A DNA stretch of 64,000 bases from contig CM028882.1 of the NCBI GenBank assembly GCA_016801885.1, forward strand, positions 3,906,001 to 3,970,000, read 5' to 3'. A model generated the notes under the pieces. That model did no database searches, was not told the origin of the DNA, and saw only the letters and a program-made list of their open reading frames with translations. Origin of the DNA: Toxotes chatareus. Its lineage: Eukaryota > Chordata > Actinopteri > Toxotidae. Shown one piece after another: positions 22,412 to 35,000 of this stretch. The translations under genes were made by a program, and so were the position numbers. How positions within the stretch are numbered: the stretch's first letter is position 1; every line of letters begins with the position of its first letter.

Positions 22412-23109
22412 TGTCATGATCAGCCACTAACGGGGCTGTTTTCTGAACCCTTTTGTTATGAACTCTTCTTGGACATTTGTTGAACCCTTTACAGCTCCCC
22501 TTTGGACTCTGGTTTAGTTTATTAAGTTCTGTTAGTAGTTCGTGTTTTGTTAAGTCGTTATTCTTTTGTCTCTTCAGTTTTGGTTGTGTATTTCCTGTTT
22601 TATTTTGAAGCCCCGTCCCTAGTGTATCTGGTGTTGTTCTACTTCCTGTTTTTGTCTGGTCTCCCTCCTTTTTTGACTGGTTGCCCCGTCCTAATTGGTT
22701 TCACCTGTTGCCCATTACCTCTGTGTATTTAAGTCTTGTTCCCCCTGTTCCGTTGTCAGTCTTCATGTGTCTCTACCTGTGTTGGTTCCAGTGTGTGCTT
22801 CTGCCGCCCTTCAGCCGTGCTTCCCCGACTCACCGTGTTTGTTCCTGTAGGCCTACCTGTTCGTTGCGTTTTCCCACTCATGGCCTTACCTTGGTTGCCT
22901 TTTGATCCCAAGTAAGGACTTCTGTTGTTTGCTTTGTGTTTTTCCCTCCTTCATGGATAATTTCTAGTTGTTTCAGTGTTGTTCTCTGGCCCTGGACGTT
23001 TCCAGTGATTTTGAGTTTAATAAAAGATGTTTAGTTCACTCATACGTTTATCCTGGGGTTTCTGCATTTGGGTCCTCTTCCCTTGTGTTCTTGGCTCCCT
23101 GGCTTGACA
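22412..23109. mobile_element. solo LTR with 5-bp target-site duplication
   Basis: The 698-bp element starts TGTCATGATC and ends GGCTTGACA, giving the TG...CA ends and short TGTCA/TGACA inverted repeat of an LTR. It is flanked by identical AAAAG at 22407-22411 and 23110-23114. Inside, in the plus orientation, are a TATTTAAG promoter-like box (22727 region) and AATAAA at 23019-23024. No internal gag/pol sequence adjoins it, so it is a solo LTR from recombination between two ends. The 5-bp duplication fits a Ty3/gypsy-like or retrovirus-like family; which one is not decidable here. Confidence 0.8.
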
Positions 23110-26099
23110 AAAAGTCATTAACATATCAAAGCCAACTGAGTCAAATTATAAAGTATAAGTGATATTTTAAGAGGGTTTAACATTTCATTTAACATAGTAA
23201 CTATATGCAGTTTTATAGCAGTTAGAAGAGGCTGAGAACTGCCTGACCACACAAACTTCTCACATATGAAAGGGCTCATTTTCACACTAAAGGAGGTAAC
23301 ACATTTCATCAAAGGTGTTCATCAAAATGAGGTAAAAAAAATTACATGGTAACTACATAACACCCTTTTTGTAGCAGTGTTTTTGTAGTTTGTCTTTCCT
23401 CCATTTCTTCTCCTCTTTATATGTTAAAAATGGTAGCAGTATTTTTATTGCATGTCTATCCCTAACTCCTCTGATCCAGCCTTGAAAAAACATCAAAAGT
23501 AGCACATCAGAAATGAGAGATACTTGCTTTTGAGCTGGTGGCATCCTGGTTCAGAGATGATGCAATTTCCTGTAAATAATGTCACTTCTGTAATGTATTT
23601 TGCAAGTGTGTTTTGGTGAGGATAACAGTGTTGACAGACATGAAATCACGGGACGTGAATAAATTTAAATGAATATATGTATTTTTACCAAACCAAACCT
23701 AATCAGAGAGCTTACATTAATGGTAATGTTTCATGTTAAAACACTGCAACATAATGAGCACAGCAAAATGTAACGTCATATAACGGTTTTTCGTTTTTTT
23801 GTGGATAATATATATATTTTTGTAGTGACAGGAGAACAATCTGATACGCGTGTGAAACTTGCTGTCAGGAGTGATAGACATCAGTCTGGCATACAGGGAA
23901 GTTCCTCTTTGGGGATAAACATTACAATCTCTTTATTAGAGACTGTGGCTCCCTCTGTGGAAAAAAAGGGGATATTACACCCATTAAACCCCAAATGACT
24001 GATAAACAATCAACGGTCTGCTTAAACTGCACAGCTTTAAACCACTGATCTGAAAAACATTTTGAGGTATGTTGATCAATGCTATAAACTGCATGAAGAA
24101 TTGCCAGTTATTTTGCATGCAAGGTTTGTTTTGTTAAGTGGAGAGGACTTCATAAATGTGAAACTGTGGTCTTTAAATGTCTGCTGTAGTACAGTTGTAA
24201 CACAGTTTACAGGGCTCCAGTGTTTACAACTGACCACAAAGACAGTTTTCCCCTTAGGGAACATGAATAAGCCCTCTGTCTGTGAAGGACTGTCAGCTGC
24301 ATCAAAAACGTTGTTTGTGTATTTGTGAGTGACAGCATTTCTTCATCCCCTTTCCACATTGTTTTGCGGCAGCCATGTGATCTACCAGATGAGTAAGAAA
24401 GCCTAAATTTCCTTGAACAGTGAATTTAGTTCCTTTAATGGTGACACTTTACAGTCAGTATCTGGAGCAGCATCTTCCTAGTACTGAGTGTTCTGTGCTT
24501 ATGTAACATCAACTCTTAGTCATGCAACCCTGACTCTGCCTTTTTTCAACTAATGCAAGGTTTGGCCACCCATTATGTAACAGAACCAGGCTCTTTAAAC
24601 CTCTAGATTGCAGTATTTCTCTCTGATAGTCCAAACCTTTTACCAACACAACAAAACACACAAGCTATAGAAATAAAGCTCTTTCCATGTGTTTCCAGTG
24701 GATGGCAGTGTTTTGACACTGCTGCTTCTTGTAAATGACTTTGAAAGCTTGTGGCAACATGCTGAAGGCATCTCACATATCATTTTGTTTCCCCATGTTG
24801 ATTGTTTCTCTCATGGCTATACCGTTTGGTATCCACTGTTTTTTTATGTATTATTTACTGTTATTTTGCTGGGAAAAGCTTTAATATAATTTAATCATAC
24901 TGTGTTTTCACACTTCAGAAAGATTTGAATTGTCAACAGAAGTAATTAACACTGTACAATTCAGCAGCATCGCAGCGAAAACACCCAGTCAAAAAGGCTT
25001 GAAATTTTCCGTCCTCAGAATTAAGCTGGGATTGGCTTTAGAGACATACAATACCTTGTTGCTAGGTAACATCAGTATGATGCCTCTGCCTCAACCCAAT
25101 ACCAAATCACTGGAAATGCAAGCCTTTTTCATACTGATATGAGTAAATCATAACTGCTTAGATATTACATTCAATATAAGCAGTTGTCATCAATTCAATT
25201 TTTTGACTTATCTATATCACGTATACTTAATGTGTCGGAAGAGAATAAATGCAGGCATTTAAAAGATTATTTTTATCTCTGGAGGAGTAACCTGTAATGG
25301 TGGGTCTATTTTTTATCATTGCATTTACTGTAAATGCTCAGCTATATTGTTTACCACAACAATTTGTACGGTAGCTGTGAAGGTTTGAAAGTGTCAGGCT
25401 GAAAGCAGTCGCATACCTCTAACAACATGCTGCATTATGTAATGGTATAAGCTAAAAGTAGGTTCTATTTATAAATCATTACACATTTTTTTCTCAAGGA
25501 TATTTAGGGATAGGGATAGGGATAAGAAAGAAGGTCTCTCTGAATTCTCTTTTTCTCTCTTGCTCTGATATTTGGTTACATAGGTGTACCTTTGAAAGCC
25601 TTCCAGCAGAGACACTGTTTGTGGCAGGTGGTGACCTCATCCTGGGTCTGTGTGCGGAAGTTATTAATTGAGGGCTCTTCCTGGATGTGTGTTTGTCCAG
25701 ATGCAGATTTCTCTTCAGATTTCTCTTCAGAACTGTCACTGAATCATTGGATTAAATCAGTTCCTGACAGTAGGGAGGATGTGTATAGATGGAGGTAAGA
25801 TACTGGAGGTGTGAGCTGACTCCAGGTCAGCATATGGGAGTATACTGACCTGCCCTTAGGTACAAAAAAAGGAATTTCACATTCCTCCATTAGTACTACA
25901 GTCATCAAAATCAAATGAACCCTGCACTGGTACTTTGTCTGCCAGTGATTACTGTAACTCTCATTGATTGTACAGTGCTGTGCTTTTACCTTGTGAGTAT
26001 CTTGTCCCTTCTGTTGTACTGCTGTAGTACTGCTTGCCAGGTTAGGTTGTGCCATCTGTTACTGTGTGTGTAATCTGTCACTGTGTGTGTATAGTTTGC

Positions 26100-27510
26100 A
26101 AGTCAGCGATTCAGAATCGATTCATAAATGTTCAAAAATTGATTCTTTTTTAATAACGGAAGGAGTGCAGCGGTCGGAACGAAAAAAGTGCGCGTGCCCC
26201 GAAAAAAAAGTTATTATAGGGCCCTATGATTTCCGCGATCACTGAATCGCAGAATTGGCTTACAAAAACGGAATCTATTTTTTAACGTGGAATATCGACA
26301 TCGGAATATCGATATTTGACATAATTTGAGTGCAATGCTGTTTTCGCGTGGAAGAGGAGCGTGTGTCTGGGGAAAACTGCACGGAGGGAAGCAAATCTGG
26401 GTGGCACAACAAGCCCCTTCCACAGACTAAGCCCCTCCCCCTTCAAAACAATGTAGCGAAGCTGCTACCTACGGCTCTGTGTTCGTCGGCGAAAATATGC
26501 AAAACTCGACGCGAACTGCTCGGCTCTGTACTGAGGGGTTAGCGTCGAGTGTTGCATATTCTGTCAACACTCCGTTGACTGGAAACGTAAGAATACGCGC
26601 AGTGACCATATAGTGTCCAAAATCCATATGAGAAACAATCTGGCTGACATGCACATACAATACGATTTAAAAGGATTACTTTCTGGACATGTAAATCAAG
26701 ATATCAAATTGTAATTGAACTATTGTCAATTTCCTTTCCCTATTTTTTTCTTTTCTTTTTTAACAGATATTTTTTAATTTACATGTTCATAATAAAATAA
26801 TCAAATCAGAATCATGTCAGTACAGCCACACAATATATATTTTTATTTTAGTATTACTATTATTGTTTTTAATCTACATCAATAAATGAAACACACTTGG
26901 AAGTACGTGTGAGCTGTTTTTTCTTTTATCAGAGGATTTGAAAACTAATACTTTTTTGTGGATGTTGTCTTCATTGATAGATGCAACTACTCAACAGTTA
27001 ATTTCTATTTAATTTGTGTACATTTTAGTCATTTACATTAAAAACACACTGTTTTTGGGTAGATTCCCAAAAACTATAATGGAAAAAACATAATTCCCAA
27101 AAATTAAAATGGAAAAAACAGAATTTGGAAAAAAATAAAATGGAATTTATAGGGCCCTAATTTTAGGAGATGGACCTCAGTCCAAGAGATGGCGGCGTGT
27201 AATGTGTCACAGCGTGCAGTTCACACGTCAGGTTTAAAAGCGACAGTGTGGAGACATTTTGTTTAAAAGAAGTTTTATATTTTCTAAATGCTGGGAAATT
27301 GCTAAAGTTAATAATAAAGAAAAGATAGAGATAAACGTGTTTTACTTCAATGAATGGATATTTAAAAATATACATTATTTTACAAGTAACTACAGAGTGA
27401 GAAAAGAAACATTCTATGTGGGAAAAAAAAGATGCATCGATAATCGTAGCACTGTGAATCGTAATCGAATCGAATCGTGAGGTGACCTAGATAGCACACC
27501 CCTAATTTCA
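26100..27510. mobile_element. outer AATCGATT-type repeat interrupted by another element
   Basis: Flanking the inner element at 26217-27159 are segments rich in GATTCAGAATCGATT (26108 region) and AATCGTAATCGAATCG (27458 region), ending near GCACACCCCTAA. Such AATCGATT-rich ends are typical of fish non-autonomous DNA transposons (hAT-like by memory). The inner element splits it. Exact ends and superfamily are uncertain. Confidence 0.45.
26217..27159. mobile_element. inner non-autonomous DNA transposon with TAGGGCCCTA ends
   Basis: The left end TAGGGCCCTATGATTTCC matches the reverse complement of the right end, TAGGGCCCTATAAATTCC, at 16 of 18 positions. The 943-bp interior has no long transposase frame. 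Subterminal tandem copies of an AATTCCCAAAAA / ATGGAAAAAACA unit occur at 27064-27120. No unambiguous target duplication is seen. Confidence 0.6.
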
Positions 27511-28406
27511 TCCTACAGGAACAGTGCTGCATGTTATAAATCAGGCATGCAATATTTGAAAGTATTTTTTTTTGCACTGTGAATCGAAATAATCTTTATT
27601 GCTGTGCTTACTGTGGCATACACTCATACAGATGACTATCACTCCCTGCGGTGACATTTAAACGCCCCACTGACTATAAATGGTCACAATAAGACCACTG
27701 GATACTCTTTTTCAAATATCTGATTAATCTGTACCAAGACTGAGGAAGTTAAGTTTTTAGACAAAGTTTATCTGAATGTCTATCATGCAAGGATTTTCCA
27801 GATGATCTCAGCTCACTTTAAACTTCCTGTCAGAAAGGTGTTATAGTAGCTGGGAGTGAGAGTCAGCGCAGGAAGAAAGCTGAAATTACAAAGTCGGTAG
27901 GAAAAAGTATGACAAGATGAAGACTGTGGTTGGAAGAAAGTATCTCTATGGTAACAGCAGGATTTGCCAAGGGTAGAGGAGAGGTGAAGGAAGCTTGCTG
28001 CTTGTTTCTGGCGCCTATTCAGCTGGATTGCAAATTACAGTACTGACAGGACTTTTGAGACAGAACAAAACAGAATATTAATGAAGAGACTGTGGGAGAG
28101 ACAGAGAAAATATAAGATATAGATAGATGGACAGATCGATAGTTATAATAAATACTATATACAACAGTATTAGGTACAGCTACTTAACACTGAGTTCGCT
28201 TCATAAGTCGCCAACTATGTAGGCTATATTTTCTCTAAAAAGGATTAAAACCTTTCCAGGACAACTGTTCAGTCACATCTGTTGGTGTTTATTTTATGTT
28301 ATGTTTTAGTGAAGGCAGACCAAATTGAAGGTAGATGGTACAGAGGGAATGAGAAACTAACTCTCTGCTGAACAGATCTGTCAGTGCTAATGTGAGTTGT
28401 GATGAC

Positions 28407-28426
28407 AGAGAGAGAGAGAGAGAGAG
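28407..28426. repeat. (GA)n microsatellite
   Basis: About ten AG units in the cit 5' region. Confidence 0.9.
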
Positions 28427-31400
28427 CGAGCTCTACTGCTCCATATCCTCAAGTGTCATTTTCCCAAAAGCCTCCTTTAGAAGCCCACACTGATCCTCTT
28501 TGTCATTTGGATTTGTGATATAATGATGGACTGGCTTTTTGAAGTGCTCTCCCAAGTGCTCACCATACTTTTATAGATTGTGATATCCAGTCAACTCGAC
28601 CGCCATAAATAGGTAATATATCAGTGCCAGAGCATTCACGTGCAGGTCTGTAGGATTGGTGGCCCCAGTGGTGAGTGAATGTGTTTTTAGTACCACATTT
28701 AACACAGTCACTGTGCAACAGCTTTGTCATTGGAGAGTGACAGTTAGTGATTAAAGGCTAATTGTGGGTTTAGTTGTCTGGGTTTACACCCATTCCACTG
28801 GATACTTAAAACAATTTTAATACATCAACACATCTTTTTTAATTGGTTCAGGGTGAACTTTTTCCTTTAATAGCTCATGTAACAAAAGGTAGTTATTTCT
28901 AACCAGTGTTTATGTATTCCTCTGAGTATGCTGGTGCATTGGCCATCGGGCCTCAAGGATAAGAAACCCCACTGCCACTTGCAGAATCTTCAAGCCAGTA
29001 GTTATACTTATGTGTCAGCTGTGCACAATTTCCTTATCCAACTACTCTAAAAACAAATTTAAAAGTCCATCAAAATGTATTCAGAAGCATTCAGAAATTC
29101 TTATGCATGAATTGTGGTAACCAATGCAGAGGCACTAGGCCTGTAATGCACCTCCAAAAATGTATGGTGTTGTGATATCGAGCACAGATTCTGTGGATAC
29201 ATTCATGGAGACATGGTCCAGTTAACTTTCCCCAATCTTCAAAGCCTGGGTGTTTAGCAGGAAACTATGGAGCTGGACAGCCATGTTTGAATCAGAGAAC
29301 TGCTGCAGTGGCAGAGGCCAGAAGCACCCTTTGCAGTCTTTTTGTATGACTGTGGCATTACTAATTTGTTGTTGTCATGACAATAGGCTTAAATGTCTCT
29401 TAGTATATGTGTAAAGGGTGGGTTGAAAGATCAAGAGGGGAGTAGATGGGAGAAAGGGTTTGTTTTTTAGAGAAGAATCTGTGCCACTACAGCGTTTCAA
29501 CAGGTCTGTGATTCACCGCTGCCTACAGCCCATACTGTAGCACTGGCCCCTGGTCACCCTGCAGACTGAACGTAGAGCAACACCATGACTGGGATGCAAC
29601 CTCTCTCCGCTCTCCTCCTCTTCAACAACTCTGACTCACAGCCCAGCACATTATTCAACCCACGAAAAACATCTCCTCAACTGAGTTGGGAGCCAGTGTT
29701 CCTCTGTGAATGTTACTGGTGTGTTGTTGGTGAGTTCTCAAAAACAAGCAGTGTTTGTGGAGCATTTCTGATTACAGGTACTGTACTTATATTGCTCACT
29801 GCTGTCTGTGAAAACAGACAAAATGTAGGATGATTTTCTGGATCGCAGCAGGTATAATGTTATGCTTCTGTAACAAGAATTTGGAAATGCTCATCCAACA
29901 CGGACAGGCTAGCTCAGTGGTCAAACTGTCTTTCTTGTAGTTGTAATGAGCTTTTAAAAGTATAGTTATTAGTAATTGCTTTCAGGGAGCTAATTATTGC
30001 AGAGGAGGAGCCCAGCTGCACAGTCTGTTAGCTCAGCTCATTATGGGCAGTCAGCTAGCACTTGAGTCTGGGAGGAAGACAGCCAGATCTGAGTCCCATC
30101 TGGTGCCTCATGCTAGGATGGCACCCTGTAACCACCAACTTTACCACTGGCTGGCTGTGGAGGAAGTTCTCCACATTGTTTATATATATATACAACAGTA
30201 AATCATGCAGTGTTAGTGTTAGTGCCTCAGCATATATAGATGTATGAGATCCATTAGCAGGTTTCAAACTCTGAGAGCTGCTGGGACACGTGAACCAACA
30301 GAACCAGGCACACAAGGCTTCTGTGTCTCTTAGTCAAATCACTTTCACATGGGTGAAAATATTTGGGTGGATCACACCTGCAGGGTTAAAATTGTTTCGC
30401 TCTAACTACCTGGCACCTGCTTTCAAATCACCAAATACAAATAGGAGGTTTTCGACATCTCATCTAAACCAGACAGCAGGATTATGTACCATTGATGTAA
30501 TGTGCTTACAGGCTGAAGATCAGCAGGTGCTAGAGAAAGCTCACCTCAGCGAACGCTTTGCTCATGCCATCATCACTCATTACAAGCCACCTGCTCCTGC
30601 ATCATGTCATGCCAATCAGACTGGAATACCAGGCAGTATTCTGATGCATTTGGGCATTTGCTGTGTGGCCTGTTGTGTTACAGAACAGCCCACACCCCCA
30701 AGTGACCCTTCAAGCATAATGATTACATCAGTCACATTTCTGGCCTAAATATTAGTAAGCACCAGAGTCATCTCTAGAGACTCGTAATACCCTTCGTTCA
30801 TCTGCAATGTCTGCGTAGTTTTGTGTTTTCACACAGATGCTGCTGCATGTGATCTTCTGGGCAAGAATGTGATGGTTATGTCCTGCTGGTCACAGGCAGA
30901 ATACGAAACAGAGCACAGTCAAAACAGACAGTATAACTACGGGGAATATAAATAACAATTCACACAATCATGCAACAGTAAAAACACATTGCAATTCACT
31001 ACCCTTCACATGTTAGTTGAGCTTGAGTTGAGCATGTTACTGTAGGGAGGAGTGGGAGGTGAGCCTCTGCTTTTAATAGACATTCTCCCTCTATCACTCA
31101 TTCTTGTGCCTGCCTCGATCACAAAAGCTGCCAAATATATCCAGTGGTGGTGAAAGAGGCTGTTGTGTGAACACAAGCAAGTTTATTTATAGTGTCTGCT
31201 AAGCTAGAACATGAGTGCGTATTTGGTTAGCGTTACTGTATGGATCTCCTGTGGTATACTCACTAAATAGCTAAACATACGTTCATCTGCTAATCATGTG
31301 AGTGACCATGAGACTGTATAAATGGAAAAAGTGTTAATGTCTGAAGCATCACTGCTGTGGAATGACTAGGTCGATGTGCTATGTGAATTTCTCAAGTCTT

Positions 31401-31832
31401 CTGTGCTTGATTACTAATTGCTGTTCCTGGCATTAGAGCCAATGTTACAGTTTGGTTTGGAGATTTATTTAATGAGGGCACATTTGCTCGATTAGCTATT
31501 TCTAATGAGAATTAGTTTGTGAATTTTTGATTGTAATAACAATAACAGTGATCTGGGGCATGATACCCTTGCTTACTTGTCTAATAGTTAACACTTAGAT
31601 ATATTAATTCTATAGTGTGCTGTAAATTTTATGAGTGTCGTAACACACATGAAAGGTAAATGATTCCAGTCATCCATACAGTATGATTATAAAAGCTAAG
31701 TGTTTTACATAAGAGCACTGACTCAGCACTTCAGTTTTCAAGAGTGGTTGAGCATAAAGACTGTTTACTGTCATTTCTCTCTCTCCCTGTTCCCAATCTC
31801 CCATTCTCTCTTCGTGTTCTCCTCTCCTGCAG

Positions 31833-31938
31833 ATTAGTGACTACATCCATCAACTCTCTAGATAACAACATCTCCTTTGGAAAAACATCCTTACTTTAAA
31901 AACACAAAACAGCCAGAATTGCCGGACACATGTCACAG
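31833..31938 (+). CDS. cit: cit exon 1: 5' UTR plus start codon (residues 1-3)
   Basis: A long pyrimidine tract and tgcag precede 31833, so this looks like an acceptor and an untranslated exon may lie upstream. All three frames of the exon contain stops, including an in-frame TAA 33 nt before ATG, so it cannot carry kinase coding through. The ATG at 31930 gives MSQ, then a gtatta donor joining exon 2 in frame. A stronger donor (gtaaga at 31956) would instead use the ATG at 31953-31955 and give M joined to VEQE. In that case the first ATG becomes an upstream frame. Neither Kozak context is strong. Confidence 0.6.
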
Positions 31939-32018
31939 GTATTATTCTTCACATGGTAAGAGTTTGTGTCCGCGGCGAGCTAATTCAGCCATCTGTCGTC
32001 AGTTTGCACTATAGCTGA

Positions 32019-32080
<62 letters not shown>

Positions 32081-35000
32081 CTTGAACTTCTATATTTGTG
32101 AGGACCAGTTGGAGTTACAGATCTTACAGAGTGAGGACATTTTGGCTGGTCCTCACTGGACACACCTTCAAACCTTCAAACGGCTGTTTGAGGCTTAAGA
32201 CTGTGGTTTTAGGCTTCAGGTTAGACTTGGGTTTAGGTTAGGTTAGGGTAGGGGCTTAGGTATATTGTCAGAGTGTCCTTACAAAGATAGCAGTACAAGT
32301 TTCTGTGTGTGTGTATACGTGTTTGTGTGTTTTATATATCTTAATATTCCATGTCACTCTGACTATTTTAGAGGATTGGGTTGTCCTTGTGCCATGAATT
32401 TGTTACAGGTATACTAACTACACTCAACTTAAAAACTCCTACAAAACAACTATGGATGCATGATCGAACACAGCACAATGATGTTTCTTTCCTGTGTTTT
32501 ATGGGGTAAAATTAAGTTAAACAACCTTAAAAGTGCAGTGAGTGCTATGGAAAATAGAGTGTAATAAATAATGAAATAAGTATCTGGTACTGAGGTGGTT
32601 AAAAAAAAGGATAGAACATGACCATTACCATGCAGTGGAATAACTGCAAAAATTATGAAAAGGAGAAACACTTAAAAAAAGGTTAATTAAAATGATTTTT
32701 CCACTCTGTACATGGGTTTGTGCTGTTATGGAGAGCATGCCTCTCTCCTCCCACATCTCCATTATCAGTTTTCATTATTCTTTTCCCTCCGTAAACAACA
32801 TTTAATGTTTTATCAACTCTGTTTAGTTTTTACAAATATTTGTATTATTTCAATCAAGGAAATTAAATTAATTTATTTAAATTACTTCGATAAAATAACG
32901 TTTAATAAAGTCACATGAATGTGTGTTTTGCTAAGCAACTTCCATCAATAAATTGTACCATCTGATTTCCCAGTTAGATGTGCTAACCCTTTGTAATAAA
33001 GATAATCTTACGGTTTACGGTTGAATTCCACTACAGTGTTGACCCATTGGTTTTACTGACTGCAGCCCCATGCTGTGGCACTGTGTTGTTGTGAGCATGT
33101 GTCTGCATTCTGACTGTGTGTTAGTGCTGCCTTACACTAAGTGCTGTGACTGTGTATCTGTGACTGTGCTGCCAGCCCTGCTGTTTCTCTGGTTTCCAAT
33201 GCTCTTCAGGCCCTGTAATGCTGTAATGGCACATCTAATTGTATCATCAATCGCTACCAGTGACATATGCCATGAGAGAAGTGCAGTCTTCTAAACTTGC
33301 ATTCACACACACACACGCAACCATAGAAAGATACACAAATACACACACAAATGCTACAAGTGTATTTTTACTTATCTTTAACATACTCTCAAAAGAGGCT
33401 GTTAAATCTACTCAGCTCAATGGGCCCCAGAGATTCATTACTAATACCAGAGTGTCACAGAAAAGTTTGGTCCATGCTATGTTCTTTTTCCCAGGTTGAG
33501 CAGGAGATCTCACTCGTCCAGAGTAAGATGTCTGACCTTGAGTCAGTGCTGCAGCAGAAGGATATAGAGTTGAAGGCCTCAGAGACCCAGAGGACCATCC
33601 TCGAACAGGACCTGGCAACCTACATTACAGAATGCAGCGTGAGTAGCCCTGTGCTTACTACAGTGGACACCATGTGGACTGTTGACTTCAAATGTGTGTG
33701 TGTGTGTCTGCATGTCTGCGTGTCCGGGTGCATCTGGTTTTACACGTCTGTGTACACACATATTAGAATTTGACTGCATTTGAGATTTGTTGATAATTTG
33801 AGTCAATAAAATATTAGAAATACGTCTCAGCAATAATAAAATCCAATTCAAAAGCACAGCTTCCAAAATGAGCAAGAGGTGGAATCAACACTTATTTAAA
33901 ACAGTTTCAACACAAACATTTTAACCAGTTACTGCAGGGCTGCTGTATTAGACCACATTACTTGAACTGACCGAGCACATGTATGTCTTGGTTACAGAGT
34001 CTGAAGCGCAGTTTGGAGCAGGCTCGTATGGAAGTGTCACAGGAGGATGATAAAGCACTGCAGCTCCTCCATGACATCCGGGAACAGAGCAACAAGCTTC
34101 AAGAGATCAAAGAGCAGGTAGGATGTCATCTTGGGTGTTATCTTGGCAAGTCAGTGGGTTGAGATACATACCATTTACTCCCGATACTGGGGGCTCAAAA
34201 CTGGAACAAGGCACAGTAAGGCTAATCACTGATCTGCTATCTAACATTGCAGCCATTTAAGATTTCAGTGTTTTACTTTAAACAGGTTGTTGTGCCAAAA
34301 ACAAATGAAACAATGTCTCTTTGGTGGCAGAATTGTTCTTCTTTTAATTTTATCTCAGCACTCATTCGCTTGTTAAATGTATATTTGCAGTGATGGGTAC
34401 GGTATGTAAAGCATGAAGAAGAAATGTCAAAAGAATTATCTTCATGAAGAAGCAAATTAAGAGTATTTCATAGCAGCAGTCAGATGGAGCAGGCCAAGTC
34501 ACCAAGGCTGCGTGTGTGTGTGTGTGGGGTGTGAGTGTTAATTAGACGGGCATGTGATGTCGGAATCCCACCACTCTCTGGAGCAGTTCAGTCAGAGCAG
34601 CGTTAAACATGCACTGCATGTGTAGAAATGTCTACTACTGCAGTATCCTCTTTATGTAAATGATTGTTTTCATTCCTTAAACCTTTTTACAAGGGTATGC
34701 ACTATATGGATGCAGTTCATGTCGTGTTTTGTTGAGGTTTGTTTAGAAATTTACCTCTGAATGTATGAACAGTTCTTTATTTTCAAGAAAAACCAATGTG
34801 CCACATTTTTTCAGACTGATTATACAATCTGTCATGCTCTATATAAGGTATAAAGACTGTATCAAGTGTGTGCCGGGTCTACTCATTGTGAGTCTCCCTG
34901 GAATCAGGAACACTATTAATGAAAGAAAGAGACAGGGGAGGTTCACTGTACATGCAGCCCTTAATTACTAAAATCAAATGTGATGAGTGTGTGGCATGTG

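Larger units (their letters stand above)
20581..31832. other. intergenic and cit 5' region, no coding exon found
   Basis: This 11-kb A+T-rich interval separates bicdl1 from the first recognised cit exon. I searched it for the N-terminal kinase of citron (HRDIKPEN, DFGSAA, a GTPDYMAPE-type and a WWSVGV-type motif) and saw none on the plus strand. It holds a solo LTR (22412-23109), a nested transposon-like pair (26.1-27.5 kb), a GTTAG-rich low-complexity patch at 21430-21510 and a (GA)n tract at 28407-28426. A 152-codon open frame at 30290-30748 is not recognisable. Confidence 0.55.
31939..33494 (+). other. cit: cit intron 1 with GT tract and teleost repeat
   Basis: Holds a (GT)n tract at 32023-32079 and the adjoining repeat to about 32310. 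The rest, including short frames near 33070-33300, is anonymous. Confidence 0.7.

Noticed and set aside
29585..29833. 82-codon frame starting at ATG in an acceptable context
   Set aside because: No recognisable domain, no clear donor to a cit exon in frame.
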